A DNA stretch of 64,000 nt from Leptolyngbya sp. O-77 (GCF_001548395.1 NZ_AP017367.1:5183001-5247000); one strand, 5' to 3'; positions 44,884-53,019 are shown, numbered from the stretch's first letter. Program-made: numbers and translations. Notes: a model not told the origin generated them from the sequence alone.

Positions 44884-45210
44884 TGTGCCGTCTGAAACTT
44901 TGTCTGGACAAAGCTCCCAGAGCAAAAATCGACACGATCTTTCTGAAGTGGCAATAAAGCAAAGAAAAGTGTCACCAGGACTTTTCTCCGAGAGCCAGAA
45001 CCCTTGCTGAGTCAGGCATCTCCACAATCGAACGAAGTTGTGCGGTTTTCAAGGTGCGGTTGGATCGTGGAGGCGACCCATCGACACCCCAAGAATAGTG
45101 GGTTCTCTCTCAAAAAGTCAATGGAAGAAAAAATAAAAACGGACAGAGGTTGCCCTCCATCCGTTCCATTGGTTTTGCCCGTTGCCCAGGCTGCTGCCAA
45201 ACGATTTGCG
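44884..45210 (-). promoter_or_regulatory. Inferred CRISPR leader region
   Basis: Lies between cas2 and the leader-proximal repeat (44849-44883). Contains a small hairpin CTTTGTC-TG-GACAAAG at 44898-44913, 15 bp from the first repeat. No gene is supported here. Assignment rests on repeat orientation and position beside cas2. Confidence 0.55.
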
Positions 45211-45486
45211 CTAGATGATATAGGCCTTTGGCGGGGGCGCGGGCGGTTCGCTGCCGATCGTCAGCGTTTTGGGCAGGCTGTCGGCAGCGATCCAATAAAA
45301 CCGCACATTATCTTCAGCAGGCTTGACCTGTCGCTTCACCTTTGCATGGAGCTTCTTCATCTCTGACAAGGAAAGAAAACATTCAAACACGCTGTATTGC
45401 ACCCGCCGCCCGTGCCCTTCTAGCAAGATAGCGAGGCGATCGCGGCGTTTGTCATCGGGAATGTCGTACACCACAAGCACTAGCAT
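45211..45486 (-). CDS. cas2: CRISPR-associated Cas2
   Basis: 91 residues with the ferredoxin-like Cas2 fold: MLVLVVYDIPDDKRRDRLAILLEGHGRRVQYSVFEC (read in pieces), whose YDIPDD carries the conserved Asp, and the following helix LSEMKKLHAKVKRQV. Forms the integration complex with Cas1. It starts 12 bp after the stop of the RT-Cas1 gene and shares its strand, so the two form an operon directed at the array. C-terminal tail is Pro-rich (EPPAPPPKAYII). Confidence 0.95.
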   Translation of the reverse strand: MLVLVVYDIPDDKRRDRLAILLEGHGRRVQYSVFECFLSLSEMKKLHAKVKRQVKPAEDNVRFYWIAADSLPKTLTIGSEPPAPPPKAYII

Positions 45487-45498
45487 GGCATCCCTCCC

Positions 45499-47226
45499 TC
45501 AAATGCTCCGAATAAACGGGGCGTAGGGCTGGGAATCTTGCAGGCATTTCTTGTATCGCTGGATTTGGAGCTGAATCGCCCGTCGATAGCTAACGGGCTG
45601 CTGCACGGTGGGATGAGTCACCGTTTCGGTAATGCGATCTTCAAAATGTTTGAGAAACACACGCCGCGCCGTGTTTTCCAGGTACACGCCACCTTCGGCA
45701 TTGGGAAAAGTGAAATCGGTCGGGCGAATGGCTTTTTTATTAATCAGCCACATCACCAGACTATCGACAATGGGCGATCGCCATTCTTCCATCAGGTCAA
45801 ACGCGAGGTGTGGCTCCTTGCGGTCGGAGCGGTGCAGGTTGCCCAGGTAGGGATTTAGCCCTTCGGCGAGGATGAGGCTGAGGACGTTGTTGAACAGCAG
45901 CGTGTAGCCAAAGCTGAGGAGGCTGTTGACGGGATCTTTGGGCGGGCGGCGGTTGCGCTCCGTCAGGCTAAAGCCGGGGTTGGTGATCAACTGCCCCAAA
46001 GCCTGAAAGTAGAGCCGGGCCGATGCGCCTTCGTGCCCGCGCATTGCGTCCAGATCTGTCGTTTTGGTCAGCGCGGCGATGTGCTGGTCGATGCGGTGGA
46101 TTTTGGCACTCAGCCCTTCTACCTTGCGCTTGCGATTGAGTCGCAGCAGCAGATGGCGCGAGTTGGTCAGCTTGCCATGCAGGATTTGCTGCGCCATTTT
46201 GACCTGAAAGCCGGGATCATGCCGCCGCCCAAACTGGGCCGCCTCGGTGGGCAGGTCGCAAAACTCGCTGCTCCAGAGGTGTCCTTTATAGTCTCCGGCG
46301 CGGCTCATAAACACAACAGGAATCTGATGTTCCAAACATTCCGACAGGGCACTGGTGCTGATTTGCACATTGCCCAATACCAAAATGCGCCCGACTTCTT
46401 TAATCGGGATTTCAAGCGGGGGGAATGGCTCTGGGGTTTTGGATTGGGGATTTTGGGGTTTGGATTTGGGGGTTGGAGGTTGGGACGGGGGCGATTGCGC
46501 CGTGAGGCTTTCGTCTTCGTCGGTTTCAAACCGGCCGCCCTCGATGACGAAGCGCCCGTGGTCTTTGCGGAGCGTTGTGCCCTGACGAACCAGATACAGC
46601 GTAGACATGCCGTTTTTCCAACTCCATTCTTTAGATTCGATTTGCACGGGTTTTTCGTCGCGCACCCGATAGCCCATGACGACATACAGCGGCGGCGGAA
46701 TTGGCTGTTCTGCGGTTTGAATGGCCGCCAAGAGGGCTTGCTGCATTTGGGTTGTTTGGGGCGGCGGGTCGCTGTGGTGGAGGATGGGGGATGCCTCTGG
46801 GTGAGTGGCTTTTTGGGCGATCGCCGTTTGCTCAAGCTGCCACTGCTGCCGGGTTTTGGGCTGGTCTTGCACGACGAGCGATCGCACAAAGGTATGGCCC
46901 AAAAACCGGAATCCTTCGTTGAAAGTTGTGACGCGGGTTTTGTCGGGGTGCAGTTCCAGCCCCATCGCGTGGAGTAAACTTGCTACCAGGTTGTAGGCTC
47001 TTTCGATCCGCGCTTTGGACTTGGCCAAAATCACAAAATCATCGGCATAGCGCACCAGCTTCAGCCCGGCGGCTTCGATGGCTTCGTCAAAATCATCGAA
47101 ATACACATTGGCCAAAATGGGCGAAATCACCGCCCCCTGGGGCACGCCCTTATTCGGCAAGATCAGCCCCGACGCGGTGGACACACCGCTGCCGATCCAC
47201 TGCTCTACCAGATGCCCGATCGCCAC
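45499..47226 (-). CDS. cas1: Reverse transcriptase-Cas1 fusion, truncated at the 5' end
   Basis: 575 residues from a GTG at 47226. Residues 1-90 are the back half of a group II-intron-like RT: NKGVPQGAVISPILANVYFD (motif 4), RYADDFVIL with YADD at 60-63 (motif 5), LHPDKTRVTTFNEGFRFLGH (motifs 6-7). Motifs 0-3, including the first catalytic Asp, are missing; an in-frame stop lies about 25 codons upstream. After a variable stretch and a Pro-rich linker (about 245-275), residues about 280-575 are Cas1: RILVLGNVQISTSALSECL, GASARLYFQALGQLI with the catalytic Glu, and HLAFDLMEEWRSPIVDSLV with His and Asp. Cas1 looks intact; RT is probably inactive. RT-Cas1 usually acquires spacers from RNA for type III systems, but no effector genes are in the window. 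Confidence 0.9.
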   Translation of the reverse strand: MAIGHLVEQWIGSGVSTASGLILPNKGVPQGAVISPILANVYFDDFDEAIEAAGLKLVRYADDFVILAKSKARIERAYNLVASLLHAMGLELHPDKTRVTTFNEGFRFLGHTFVRSLVVQDQPKTRQQWQLEQTAIAQKATHPEASPILHHSDPPPQTTQMQQALLAAIQTAEQPIPPPLYVVMGYRVRDEKPVQIESKEWSWKNGMSTLYLVRQGTTLRKDHGRFVIEGGRFETDEDESLTAQSPPSQPPTPKSKPQNPQSKTPEPFPPLEIPIKEVGRILVLGNVQISTSALSECLEHQIPVVFMSRAGDYKGHLWSSEFCDLPTEAAQFGRRHDPGFQVKMAQQILHGKLTNSRHLLLRLNRKRKVEGLSAKIHRIDQHIAALTKTTDLDAMRGHEGASARLYFQALGQLITNPGFSLTERNRRPPKDPVNSLLSFGYTLLFNNVLSLILAEGLNPYLGNLHRSDRKEPHLAFDLMEEWRSPIVDSLVMWLINKKAIRPTDFTFPNAEGGVYLENTARRVFLKHFEDRITETVTHPTVQQPVSYRRAIQLQIQRYKKCLQDSQPYAPFIRSI

Positions 47227-47227
47227 T

Positions 47228-47410
47228 CGGGCACGCCAGCAGTCCGCCCATCTGCATGACGTAGCTGTTCAGTTTGACCAAGCCCGTCGGTCTGCCCAGC
47301 AAGCCGCCTTTGCTGCCCGGATGCAGACCTACCTAGCGTCGGGCGACCCGATCCTGATGCGAGAGGCGATCGCCTGGATGCAAGCGCGATCGCCCAGCCC
47401 TCACCCATGA
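47228..47410 (+). pseudogene. Possible C-terminal remnant of a gene on the opposite strand
   Basis: Starting at the point where RT similarity stops, the plus strand stays open to a stop at 47408-47410. It encodes a helical, plausible protein tail (ARQQSAHLHDVAVQFDQARR, then AAFAARMQTYLASGDPILM and REAIAWMQARSPSPHP). There is no start. It may be the end of a gene brought in by the deletion or inversion that truncated the RT. Low certainty. Confidence 0.3.
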
Positions 47411-47487
47411 CATCTCCACTCATAACATCCTCACCCATGACATAATGAAACCCAGGATCTAAGTAGGGATTCAATCGGGACGACCCT

Positions 47488-48099
47488 ATGGTTTCATTGA
47501 CGTTGCCCCTGGTGCTGGAGACGACCGAGGTTCATCTCACCGATGAGCAGTTTTATCAGCTTTGCCGCAGTAACCCCGACCTGTCCATTGAACGAAGTGC
47601 CAAAGGAGCTTTGATTGTTATGACTCCTGTGGGGGGAGAGGGCGGCAGCTATGAGATGGATCTGGGTGGCGAACTGTACTTATGGAATAAGCAGTCTGGA
47701 CGGGGGAAAGTCTTCAGTTCCTCCACCTTGTTTAAGCTGCCGATTGGCGGTGGGGGCGAAGCCAGCGCATCCAGCTTTCGCTCTCCAGATGCCGCATGGG
47801 TGGAGCTATCCCGCTGGCAGGCGCTGACCCCAGAACAGCGGCGAAAATTTCCCCCCATTGCCCCTGACTTTGTGATTGAACTGCGCTCTCCTACTGATGA
47901 CCTGGAACTGTTGCAGGCAAAGATGCAGGAATACATGGATGCCGGGGTTCGATTGGGCTGGATGCTGAACCCGCAGGAACAACAGGTGGAGATTTATCGC
48001 CAGGGGCAGCCCAAAGAGGTGCGCGAGTTGCCCACAGAACTCTCTGGCGAAGACGTGCTGCCTGGATTTATGTTGCCAGTGTCCCGCTTTGAAGATTGA
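47488..48099 (+). CDS. Uma2 family endonuclease-like protein, tandem copy 1
   Basis: 203 residues of the Uma2 (DUF820) family, PD-(D/E)xK restriction-endonuclease-like proteins very abundant in cyanobacteria; biological role unclear. The N-terminus is LTDEQFYQLCRSNPDLSIER, the core is RSPDAAWVELSRW, APDFVIELRSPTDD and LLQAKMQEYMDAGVRLGWML, giving the candidate catalytic Asp-Glu-Lys. It is followed after 6 bp by a near-identical gene; the two differ only at residues 58-75 plus one position at the C-terminus. A CATAAT box lies about 47 bp upstream. Confidence 0.9.
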   Translation: MVSLTLPLVLETTEVHLTDEQFYQLCRSNPDLSIERSAKGALIVMTPVGGEGGSYEMDLGGELYLWNKQSGRGKVFSSSTLFKLPIGGGGEASASSFRSPDAAWVELSRWQALTPEQRRKFPPIAPDFVIELRSPTDDLELLQAKMQEYMDAGVRLGWMLNPQEQQVEIYRQGQPKEVRELPTELSGEDVLPGFMLPVSRFED

Positions 48100-48105
48100 G
48101 GCGTT

Positions 48106-48717
48106 ATGGTTTCATTGACGTTGCCCCTGGTGCTGGAGACGACCGAGGTTCATCTCACCGATGAGCAGTTTTACCAGCTTTGCCGCAGTAACCCCGACCT
48201 GTCCATTGAACGAAGTGCCAAAGGAGCTTTGATTGTTATGACTCCTGTGGGGGGAGAGGGTGGCAGCTATGAGATGGAATTGGGAGCAGATTTGACCCTG
48301 TGGAATCGACAAACCAAACTGGGCAAAACCTTCAGTTCCTCCACCTTGTTTAAGCTGCCGATTGGCGGTGGGGGCGAAGCCAGCGCATCCAGCTTTCGCT
48401 CTCCAGATGCCGCATGGGTGGAGCTATCCCGCTGGCAGGCGCTGACCCCAGAACAGCGGCGAAAATTTCCCCCCATTGCCCCTGACTTTGTGATTGAACT
48501 GCGCTCTCCTACTGATGACCTGGAACTGTTGCAGGCAAAGATGCAGGAATACATGGATGCCGGGGTTCGATTGGGCTGGATGCTGAACCCGCAGGAACAA
48601 CAGGTGGAGATTTATCGCCAGGGGCAGCCCAAAGAGGTGCGCGAGTTGCCCACAGAACTCTCTGGCGAAGACGTGCTGCCTGGATTTATGTTGTCAGTGT
48701 CCCGCTTTGAAGATTGA
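48106..48717 (+). CDS. Uma2 family endonuclease-like protein, tandem copy 2
   Basis: 203 residues, same catalytic motifs as copy 1 (618-bp offset). Outside 48278-48330 I count only about three base differences in the whole gene; inside that stretch roughly half of the bases differ, changing DLGGELYLWNKQSGRGKV to ELGADLTLWNRQTKLGKT. The spacing between the copies (6 bp) suggests a tandem duplication of the whole gene and cotranscription. Confidence 0.9.
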   Translation: MVSLTLPLVLETTEVHLTDEQFYQLCRSNPDLSIERSAKGALIVMTPVGGEGGSYEMELGADLTLWNRQTKLGKTFSSSTLFKLPIGGGGEASASSFRSPDAAWVELSRWQALTPEQRRKFPPIAPDFVIELRSPTDDLELLQAKMQEYMDAGVRLGWMLNPQEQQVEIYRQGQPKEVRELPTELSGEDVLPGFMLSVSRFED

Positions 48718-48728
48718 GGGGTCAACTC

Positions 48729-48832
48729 GGCGGAAATTTGCGTAAATTTTTTGCGTATTTGCGTAAATTTTTTGCGTAAATATTAGAGAGGCGTAAACTA
48801 TTAGAGAGGCGTAAATATTAGAGAGGCGTAAA
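48729..48832. repeat. Tandem repeats with GCGTAAA core
   Basis: Two units of GCGTAAATTTTTT-type sequence are followed by three units of TATTAGAGAGGCGTAAA (48781, 48799, 48816; one has an extra base). They sit between the Uma2 pair and the convergent glycosidase gene. Confidence 0.8.
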
Positions 48833-48844
48833 CTTGGCTGGACT

Positions 48845-49756
48845 TTACGGCACCTGCGGGCGCAGTTGCCCCTGCTGAAACTGCGTCCAGGCGGTTTGGA
48901 GCGCCGGGGGAGCAGGGGTACGGGCATCGTAGACCGCAATCACATTCGTCAGGTTGCGTCCGGCAGGATAGACAATCGTGCCCCGCGCCGCCAGCGCCAC
49001 AGACGCACCACCATCCAGGTTCATCGCCTGGTATGCGCCCAACTCTCGCAGGATTTCGGCGGCGCGACGCAGGGAGACTGCATCGATAAACGCCACCATC
49101 AGCAGCGTCCGACCGTCTTGGGAAAACCCGATGGCAGACCGCCCCGCCGCCGCCTGGGGATTCACTAAATGTCCAGTGGTAAATCCCTCGGCACGGACAC
49201 TCTCAGCCGTCACCGACACTTGCCCAGCGGTCACTAACCGAGGCCCACAGGTAAGCGAAAACCAGTATTCGCCCCATGCCCGCGGCCGGTTTTCCAGATT
49301 GGGCGTGATCATCTCTGGCTGCTGGTTTTGCCGCAGGCTGAGGGTAGTGCCCCGCGTTTCCCAGGCAAAATAACGCAGCAATCGCCCCGCTCCTACCATA
49401 TTTCCCATTACATCCCGATGAGGCGCAGCGGTATTGAAAAATGTGCCATTTGCCACCACGGCCGCCTGCATTCGCCGGACGATTTGCGGGAACGGCTCGT
49501 CGCCATAGGAGCGCTGGGGCGTGTTGGCCTGGGGTGCGTCGTTGGCCAACCCAAGGGTGACCAGGGTTTCTGGCTGCGACAGGTCTACGGTGGTCAGGTG
49601 GAAGGCAATGCCCTGGAGCGATCGCCGCTGGGTGTCTACTGCGGCCGGGGGTTGGGCGATCGCCCTGCGAGACACGCCGTAGGCCGCGCCCAGGGCCGCG
49701 CTACCCAGGAGGAGCGATCGTCTTGAGAGTTTGCGAGTGAAAGGTGAGTTGTTCAT
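48845..49756 (-). CDS. Phosphodiester glycosidase family protein (NAGPA-like), Tat-exported
   Basis: 303 residues. A twin-arginine signal (SRRSLLLGSAALGAAYG, residues about 10-27) implies folded export by Tat. The rest is a phosphodiester glycosidase (DUF2233) domain: VDLSQPETLVTLGLAND, QAAVVANGTFFN, LTCGPRLVTAGQVS, AAAGRSAIGFSQDGRTLLMVAF and the hallmark YQAMNLDGGASVALAARG. The family includes the lysosomal uncovering enzyme and bacterial exopolysaccharide-related NagPA proteins. Substrate here unknown, perhaps a phosphodiester-linked sugar of the cell envelope. Confidence 0.9.
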   Translation of the reverse strand: MNNSPFTRKLSRRSLLLGSAALGAAYGVSRRAIAQPPAAVDTQRRSLQGIAFHLTTVDLSQPETLVTLGLANDAPQANTPQRSYGDEPFPQIVRRMQAAVVANGTFFNTAAPHRDVMGNMVGAGRLLRYFAWETRGTTLSLRQNQQPEMITPNLENRPRAWGEYWFSLTCGPRLVTAGQVSVTAESVRAEGFTTGHLVNPQAAAGRSAIGFSQDGRTLLMVAFIDAVSLRRAAEILRELGAYQAMNLDGGASVALAARGTIVYPAGRNLTNVIAVYDARTPAPPALQTAWTQFQQGQLRPQVP

Positions 49757-49818
49757 CTTGGCTGACCTGAGATTTCAATCTGTGCGGAGAAAGTGGCGAT
49801 CGCCCTTGAAAAATCGTC

Positions 49819-49913
49819 TATAGCATTTTCTTGCGGGGTGAGGCACATGCTGCCCTCACAAGGCAAGGGCTTATTGACCATCCGTGTGCCTCACTAGCTT
49901 CAAAAACGCTGTA
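49819..49913 (-). repeat. 95-bp palindromic element, copy 3
   Basis: TATAGCATTTTCTTGCGGGG at the left and CTTCAAAAACGCTGTA at the right; exactly 95 bp, nearly identical to the reverse complement of copy 4 (58501-58595). Contains the arms GTGAGGCACA and TGTGCCTCAC. It lies in the gene-free region 49757-50144, about 60 bp upstream of the glycosidase start. Confidence 0.9.
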
Positions 49914-50097
49914 TCTGAAGTAATCCAAAATCTGAAATAATCCAAAATCGCCCATCTGAACTCCAAAATGCAGTCGGGCGATCGCCCCCTAACCCGCCTG
50001 AGCTATCGCGCAAACTGGCGGATAAAGGCCACAATCGGGTCAATTTTAACCCCGTAGTTCACCACGCCCTCACGGACACGCTGACCAGGGTCATCTT

Positions 50098-50142
50098 CAG
50101 GGAAGAGGGAAGAACGAAGAAGGAAGAACGAAGAACGAAAAT
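50098..50142. repeat. Short copy of the GAAGAACGAA repeat
   Basis: AGGGAAGAGGGAAGAACGAA then GAAGGAAGAACGAAGAACGA, immediately after the stop of the CHAT fragment. A small relative of the repeats at 9155-9418 and 43371-44345. Confidence 0.75.
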
Positions 50143-50144
50143 CT

Positions 50145-50423
50145 TTACAGTCCATTGCCGATGATCACAAATGCTGACCAGTAGTAGGGATGGGCGAAGC
50201 GGGTGTCTACGCTGATGCCTTCTAGGGGCACGATTGGCGCAGTGCTGGAACCACCAGAGGCATGGTGGATATTGCCGCTGCGGAGCATTTGCAGTTGGGC
50301 TTGCTGCATGGCCTGGGCGATCGCCATCGGCTGCTGGTCTGTTCCCTGGGCGAGGGTGCTGTAGAACTTCTGTATGAGTTCACTGGTTGCGCCGTCCTTC
50401 ACCTGCCACAGTGACGCAATCAC
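50145..50423 (-). pseudogene. C-terminal fragment of a CHAT-domain protein
   Basis: About 92 residues matching the end of a CHAT protease: IASLWQVKDGATSELIQKFYSTLAQG, AIAQAMQQAQLQML and FAHPYYWSAFVIIGNGL. The frame is open a little further upstream (AGANTV), then similarity ends; the catalytic His and Cys that should lie about 100 residues before are absent. It resembles the end of the TPR-CHAT protein at 21545-25000 but is not a copy of it. Confidence 0.7.
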
Positions 50424-50726
50424 CGTATTCGCTCCGGCACGGCTTGAAGCCGCTGAATATCGGCCTCAGTGCGGCAAGACGTGGTTTCGCACTGGCACAT
50501 GAGCTGGCGAAACTCCAGCGCGGCATCGCGCTGGCACTTGCCCACGCCCTGCACCTCGATGGAGTAGGGCACGCCCGCCGCCGTCATCCACAAAAGCCAC
50601 AGTCAGTTGTCCCTGCCCGCTAGAGCGCCATCCGATCTGCCACGCCCTGCCGTACCAGCAGCGGGCGGTTGCTGCTAGCTCGCAGTTCTGTGACGTATTT
50701 CGCGAAGGCAGCCGGATTTCATTCAT
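50424..50726 (-). pseudogene. Degenerate coding remnant
   Basis: Protein-like stretches occur in shifted frames on the minus strand, such as KYVTELRASSNRPLLVRQGV, then VPYSIEVQGVGKCQRDAA and LEFRQLMCQCETTSCRTE. No complete frame exists. I read it as a decayed gene joined to the CHAT fragment; family not recognised. Confidence 0.35.
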
Positions 50727-50855
50727 GGCGAGTGATTTAATCCCAACGTCGGAAGAGTCGGCCCAAGTGGCCGAGGCGAGGGCTGAGGCAGAACAACAAC
50801 ACAGGGAAAAGCTACGACAAAGCTGCGGGAATTAGACATCGACCCAGATGCTTAA
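50725..50855 (+). pseudogene. C-terminal remnant of a Uma2 protein
   Basis: The plus strand encodes VAEARAEAEQQHREKLRQ and, after a one-base slip in an A run near 50817-50820, KLRELDIDPDA and a stop. This Ala/Glu helix ending KLRELGIDPD is the usual tail of cyanobacterial Uma2 proteins. The nuclease core is missing. Confidence 0.5.
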
Positions 50856-50870
50856 ATGCATCATCTGTGC

Positions 50871-51749
50871 TCAAAGCTGATTCACTTGTTCGGTCGAGAG
50901 GCCCAGCAACTCTGCCACTTGGGCTAGGGGCATACCAGTCGCCAAAAGATTTCGGGCTGCTTGCAGCAGTTGCGCCTGCGCCCGCTCTTTTTCCTGCTGC
51001 TCTCGCTCTGTATCCGTCAAGTACCAATTACCGTCTGCATCACACCACCGCAGCCAGCAGCTTGAGACCCCCTCAAAGACCCCCTCCCATAGCCCCAAGC
51101 CAATCTGCAAATCCTCCAGCCAGACCTGCGGAGGGGTCGGATTGAGGGGCTGCTCCCGGTAGCGACCGCCTGCCCATTGAAAATAGCGGAGTTGACGGGT
51201 TTGTCGGCTATAGGTCAGATAATGGGGCACGCGGAGATCCTGCTCGTAGACCTGAAACTTGGTCGGCGGTGAGTTGTCCCGATAGGGCTGGGAAGACGGC
51301 AACGTTGCCGCTTCTACGCCTGCTTCAATCGCATCTTCGGCCCGATAAAAGCGTCCCAGATCTTCTGGCTCGGTTCCGGGCGACAGAAATTCAATCACCA
51401 CATGGGGATTCCGCCCTTCTTGCCAGGTGACATAACTGCGGCGAAAGTCTTGTCCAGCATAGAGGCGAGGCACACCCACGGCCAAAAACCAGTCTGGGCG
51501 CTTGTACCAGAGGGGATGATGGACATCGTAGTACAGGTTGAGGTCAGCACCGGTAAACCACTGGTCGCGGGGATAGTCTGCCAAAGATAGGGTGCGGCTC
51601 AACAACTGCGGCTGGAGGTCGTGAAATTCGTCAGGCAAGCCGGGTTCCCCAATCACTTCACTGGGCAAATCATACATGGTGGGCAGTGTCTCGCGGGGTG
51701 GGCGCGGTGGTTCGGCTTGGGGAACGGCATGGCCAGTGGTGAAGCTCAT
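50871..51749 (-). CDS. Uma2 family endonuclease-like protein, long form
   Basis: 292 residues. Nuclease core: KRPDWFLAVGV (Asp), NPHVVIEFLSPGTEPEDL (Glu) and an extended segment up to YEQDLRVPHYLTYSRQT in place of the short-form ending. A helical tail (DTEREQQEKERAQAQLLQAA) ends in a helix-turn-helix-like AQVAELLGLSTEQV. It is not a close relative of the tandem pair at 47488-48717. The ATG at 51749 is 33 bp from the left end of the IS element. Confidence 0.85.
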   Translation of the reverse strand: MSFTTGHAVPQAEPPRPPRETLPTMYDLPSEVIGEPGLPDEFHDLQPQLLSRTLSLADYPRDQWFTGADLNLYYDVHHPLWYKRPDWFLAVGVPRLYAGQDFRRSYVTWQEGRNPHVVIEFLSPGTEPEDLGRFYRAEDAIEAGVEAATLPSSQPYRDNSPPTKFQVYEQDLRVPHYLTYSRQTRQLRYFQWAGGRYREQPLNPTPPQVWLEDLQIGLGLWEGVFEGVSSCWLRWCDADGNWYLTDTEREQQEKERAQAQLLQAARNLLATGMPLAQVAELLGLSTEQVNQL

Positions 51750-51781
51750 AATGGCAATCAGGAAGCGCTGATTTTCAGTGT

Positions 51782-53019
51782 ACTTACATCTTGCACCAGT
51801 ACATTTAGCCTACGTTTTTAGCTCAGCGAGGTGGACAAAGTGCACCGCAATACCGAGTGAATCGAGCAGGGATCGCGCTCGCTCAACTTGAAGCAGCGCT
51901 AAACAAGCTGCGACTTCCGGGAACAAGGCGTCTAATGCAGCAGTTGCAGCGACTTTCCAATCAGGGGTCGCTTTGGCGTGAGTTGCGCGGTGAACCCAAT
52001 GAACCAGCACAAAGCTGAGGAAACACAACATCAACCAGCGATATACGCCCTTGAGCGTCTGCTGAGCAAAGCGATGCAACCCAAAGCGATGTTTGATGGT
52101 TTTGAAAAATCCCTCAATGCTCCATCGTCTACGCCCCACCAAGTGATGGTGCTGCCTTTGAGGGGACGAGTCGAGAGGACAAAGCGTTTCTCCAACTGGC
52201 CGTCGCGTTTGAGGTAAAGCCAAGAAATCGTCACCGGGAAGTTCAGTCCCTCTAAGCGCACCTGTTGCCCTTTTTTCACCAGTTTGCTCACACAGCGACC
52301 ATCAGCCAGTTTGCGGTCACACCGCACCCCACAATTACCGAGTAACGGCGCTTTCGCATCGCTTTGAGGAAGGCCACGCTGCCAAAGGCGGTGTCTGCCA
52401 GAATGACCACCCGGAAGGCGCTCGTTAACGCAGGGGGCAAGCTACCTATTAAGCGAATCGCCAACTGCACCGCAGTCCGCTGATGTTTGCCACGCCAGAC
52501 CCGAAAACTCCAGGGCACTCGACACTCTCCAACCACCAGATACAGCACCACCAGATGCAATCCTCGCTTGCCTTGCAGCACACGAATCAGCGATGCAAAC
52601 GCTTTGAACTTGCCGCATTTCTCCAACGTCGTCAGATCCACCACCACCTGCAACCAGGGACGGCGACCTTTGGGAGCAGACTGCAACAGTTGCTGCACGA
52701 TCTGCCGTCGCACCACGCGCACGACTTGGCGGGTGGGCCAGGCATACTCGTTGAGAAATCGGCTCAACGCACTACCCGACTTAATCAAACTGTGTTGCGG
52801 CGAGGGTTGCCCTTGAGCTTCTAGGAACAACCCCAGCATCGCTTGCAGGCTGTCTCTTTGGTAGGCACTCGGCATCAGGCTGAGCAGGGTGTAGACTAAC
52901 GCTTGGGCGTGTCCAAGAATGGTTTCCACTGTTCTTGTTGTTTGTGACTTCACGCCCTTTTCTCTCATTGATTGCACCCGCCGAAAAGCCGTTCATCTGT
53001 ACTGGTGCAAGATGTAAGT
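51782..53019 (-). mobile_element. IS4-type insertion sequence with 22-bp inverted ends
   Basis: Perfect inverted repeats: ACTTACATCTTGCACCAGTACA at 51782-51803 and its reverse complement at 52998-53019, giving a 1238-bp element. It contains one transposase reading frame broken twice. A longer target duplication is not visible; at most GT is shared on each side (GTGT before, GTAC after). Confidence 0.88.
51810..52977 (-). pseudogene. IS4-family DDE transposase, two frameshifts
   Basis: Three frames together make one transposase of about 388 residues. Part one (52977 to about 52330) has the first Asp in VVVDLTTLEKCGKF and the second in VVILADTAFGS. Part two carries RKLADGRCVSKLVKKG. Part three (to 51810) has RRWSIEGFFKTIKHRFGL, the Y/W-IE-FK-K motif with the catalytic Glu. 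The joins are at a run of four G near 52327-52330 (five needed) and another run of four G near 52133-52136 (five needed, restoring WWGRRRWSIE). Both are one-base homopolymer losses, from decay or sequencing error. Confidence 0.85.

Noticed and set aside
44405..44957. Repetitive protein frames (SPLPRKGTE / QSPCGEVVVK repeats)
   Set aside because: These are translations of the CRISPR repeats.
46033..46977. 314-residue plus-strand frame
   Set aside because: Antisense to RT-Cas1, whose motifs are clear; its composition is the mirror of GC-rich codons and it has no family features.
43444..48717. A diversity-generating retroelement (RT, Avd-like four-helix bundle, variable Uma2 patch)
   Set aside because: The RT is fused to Cas1, no template repeat matching the patch is visible, and the differences in the Uma2 patch are not restricted to adenines.
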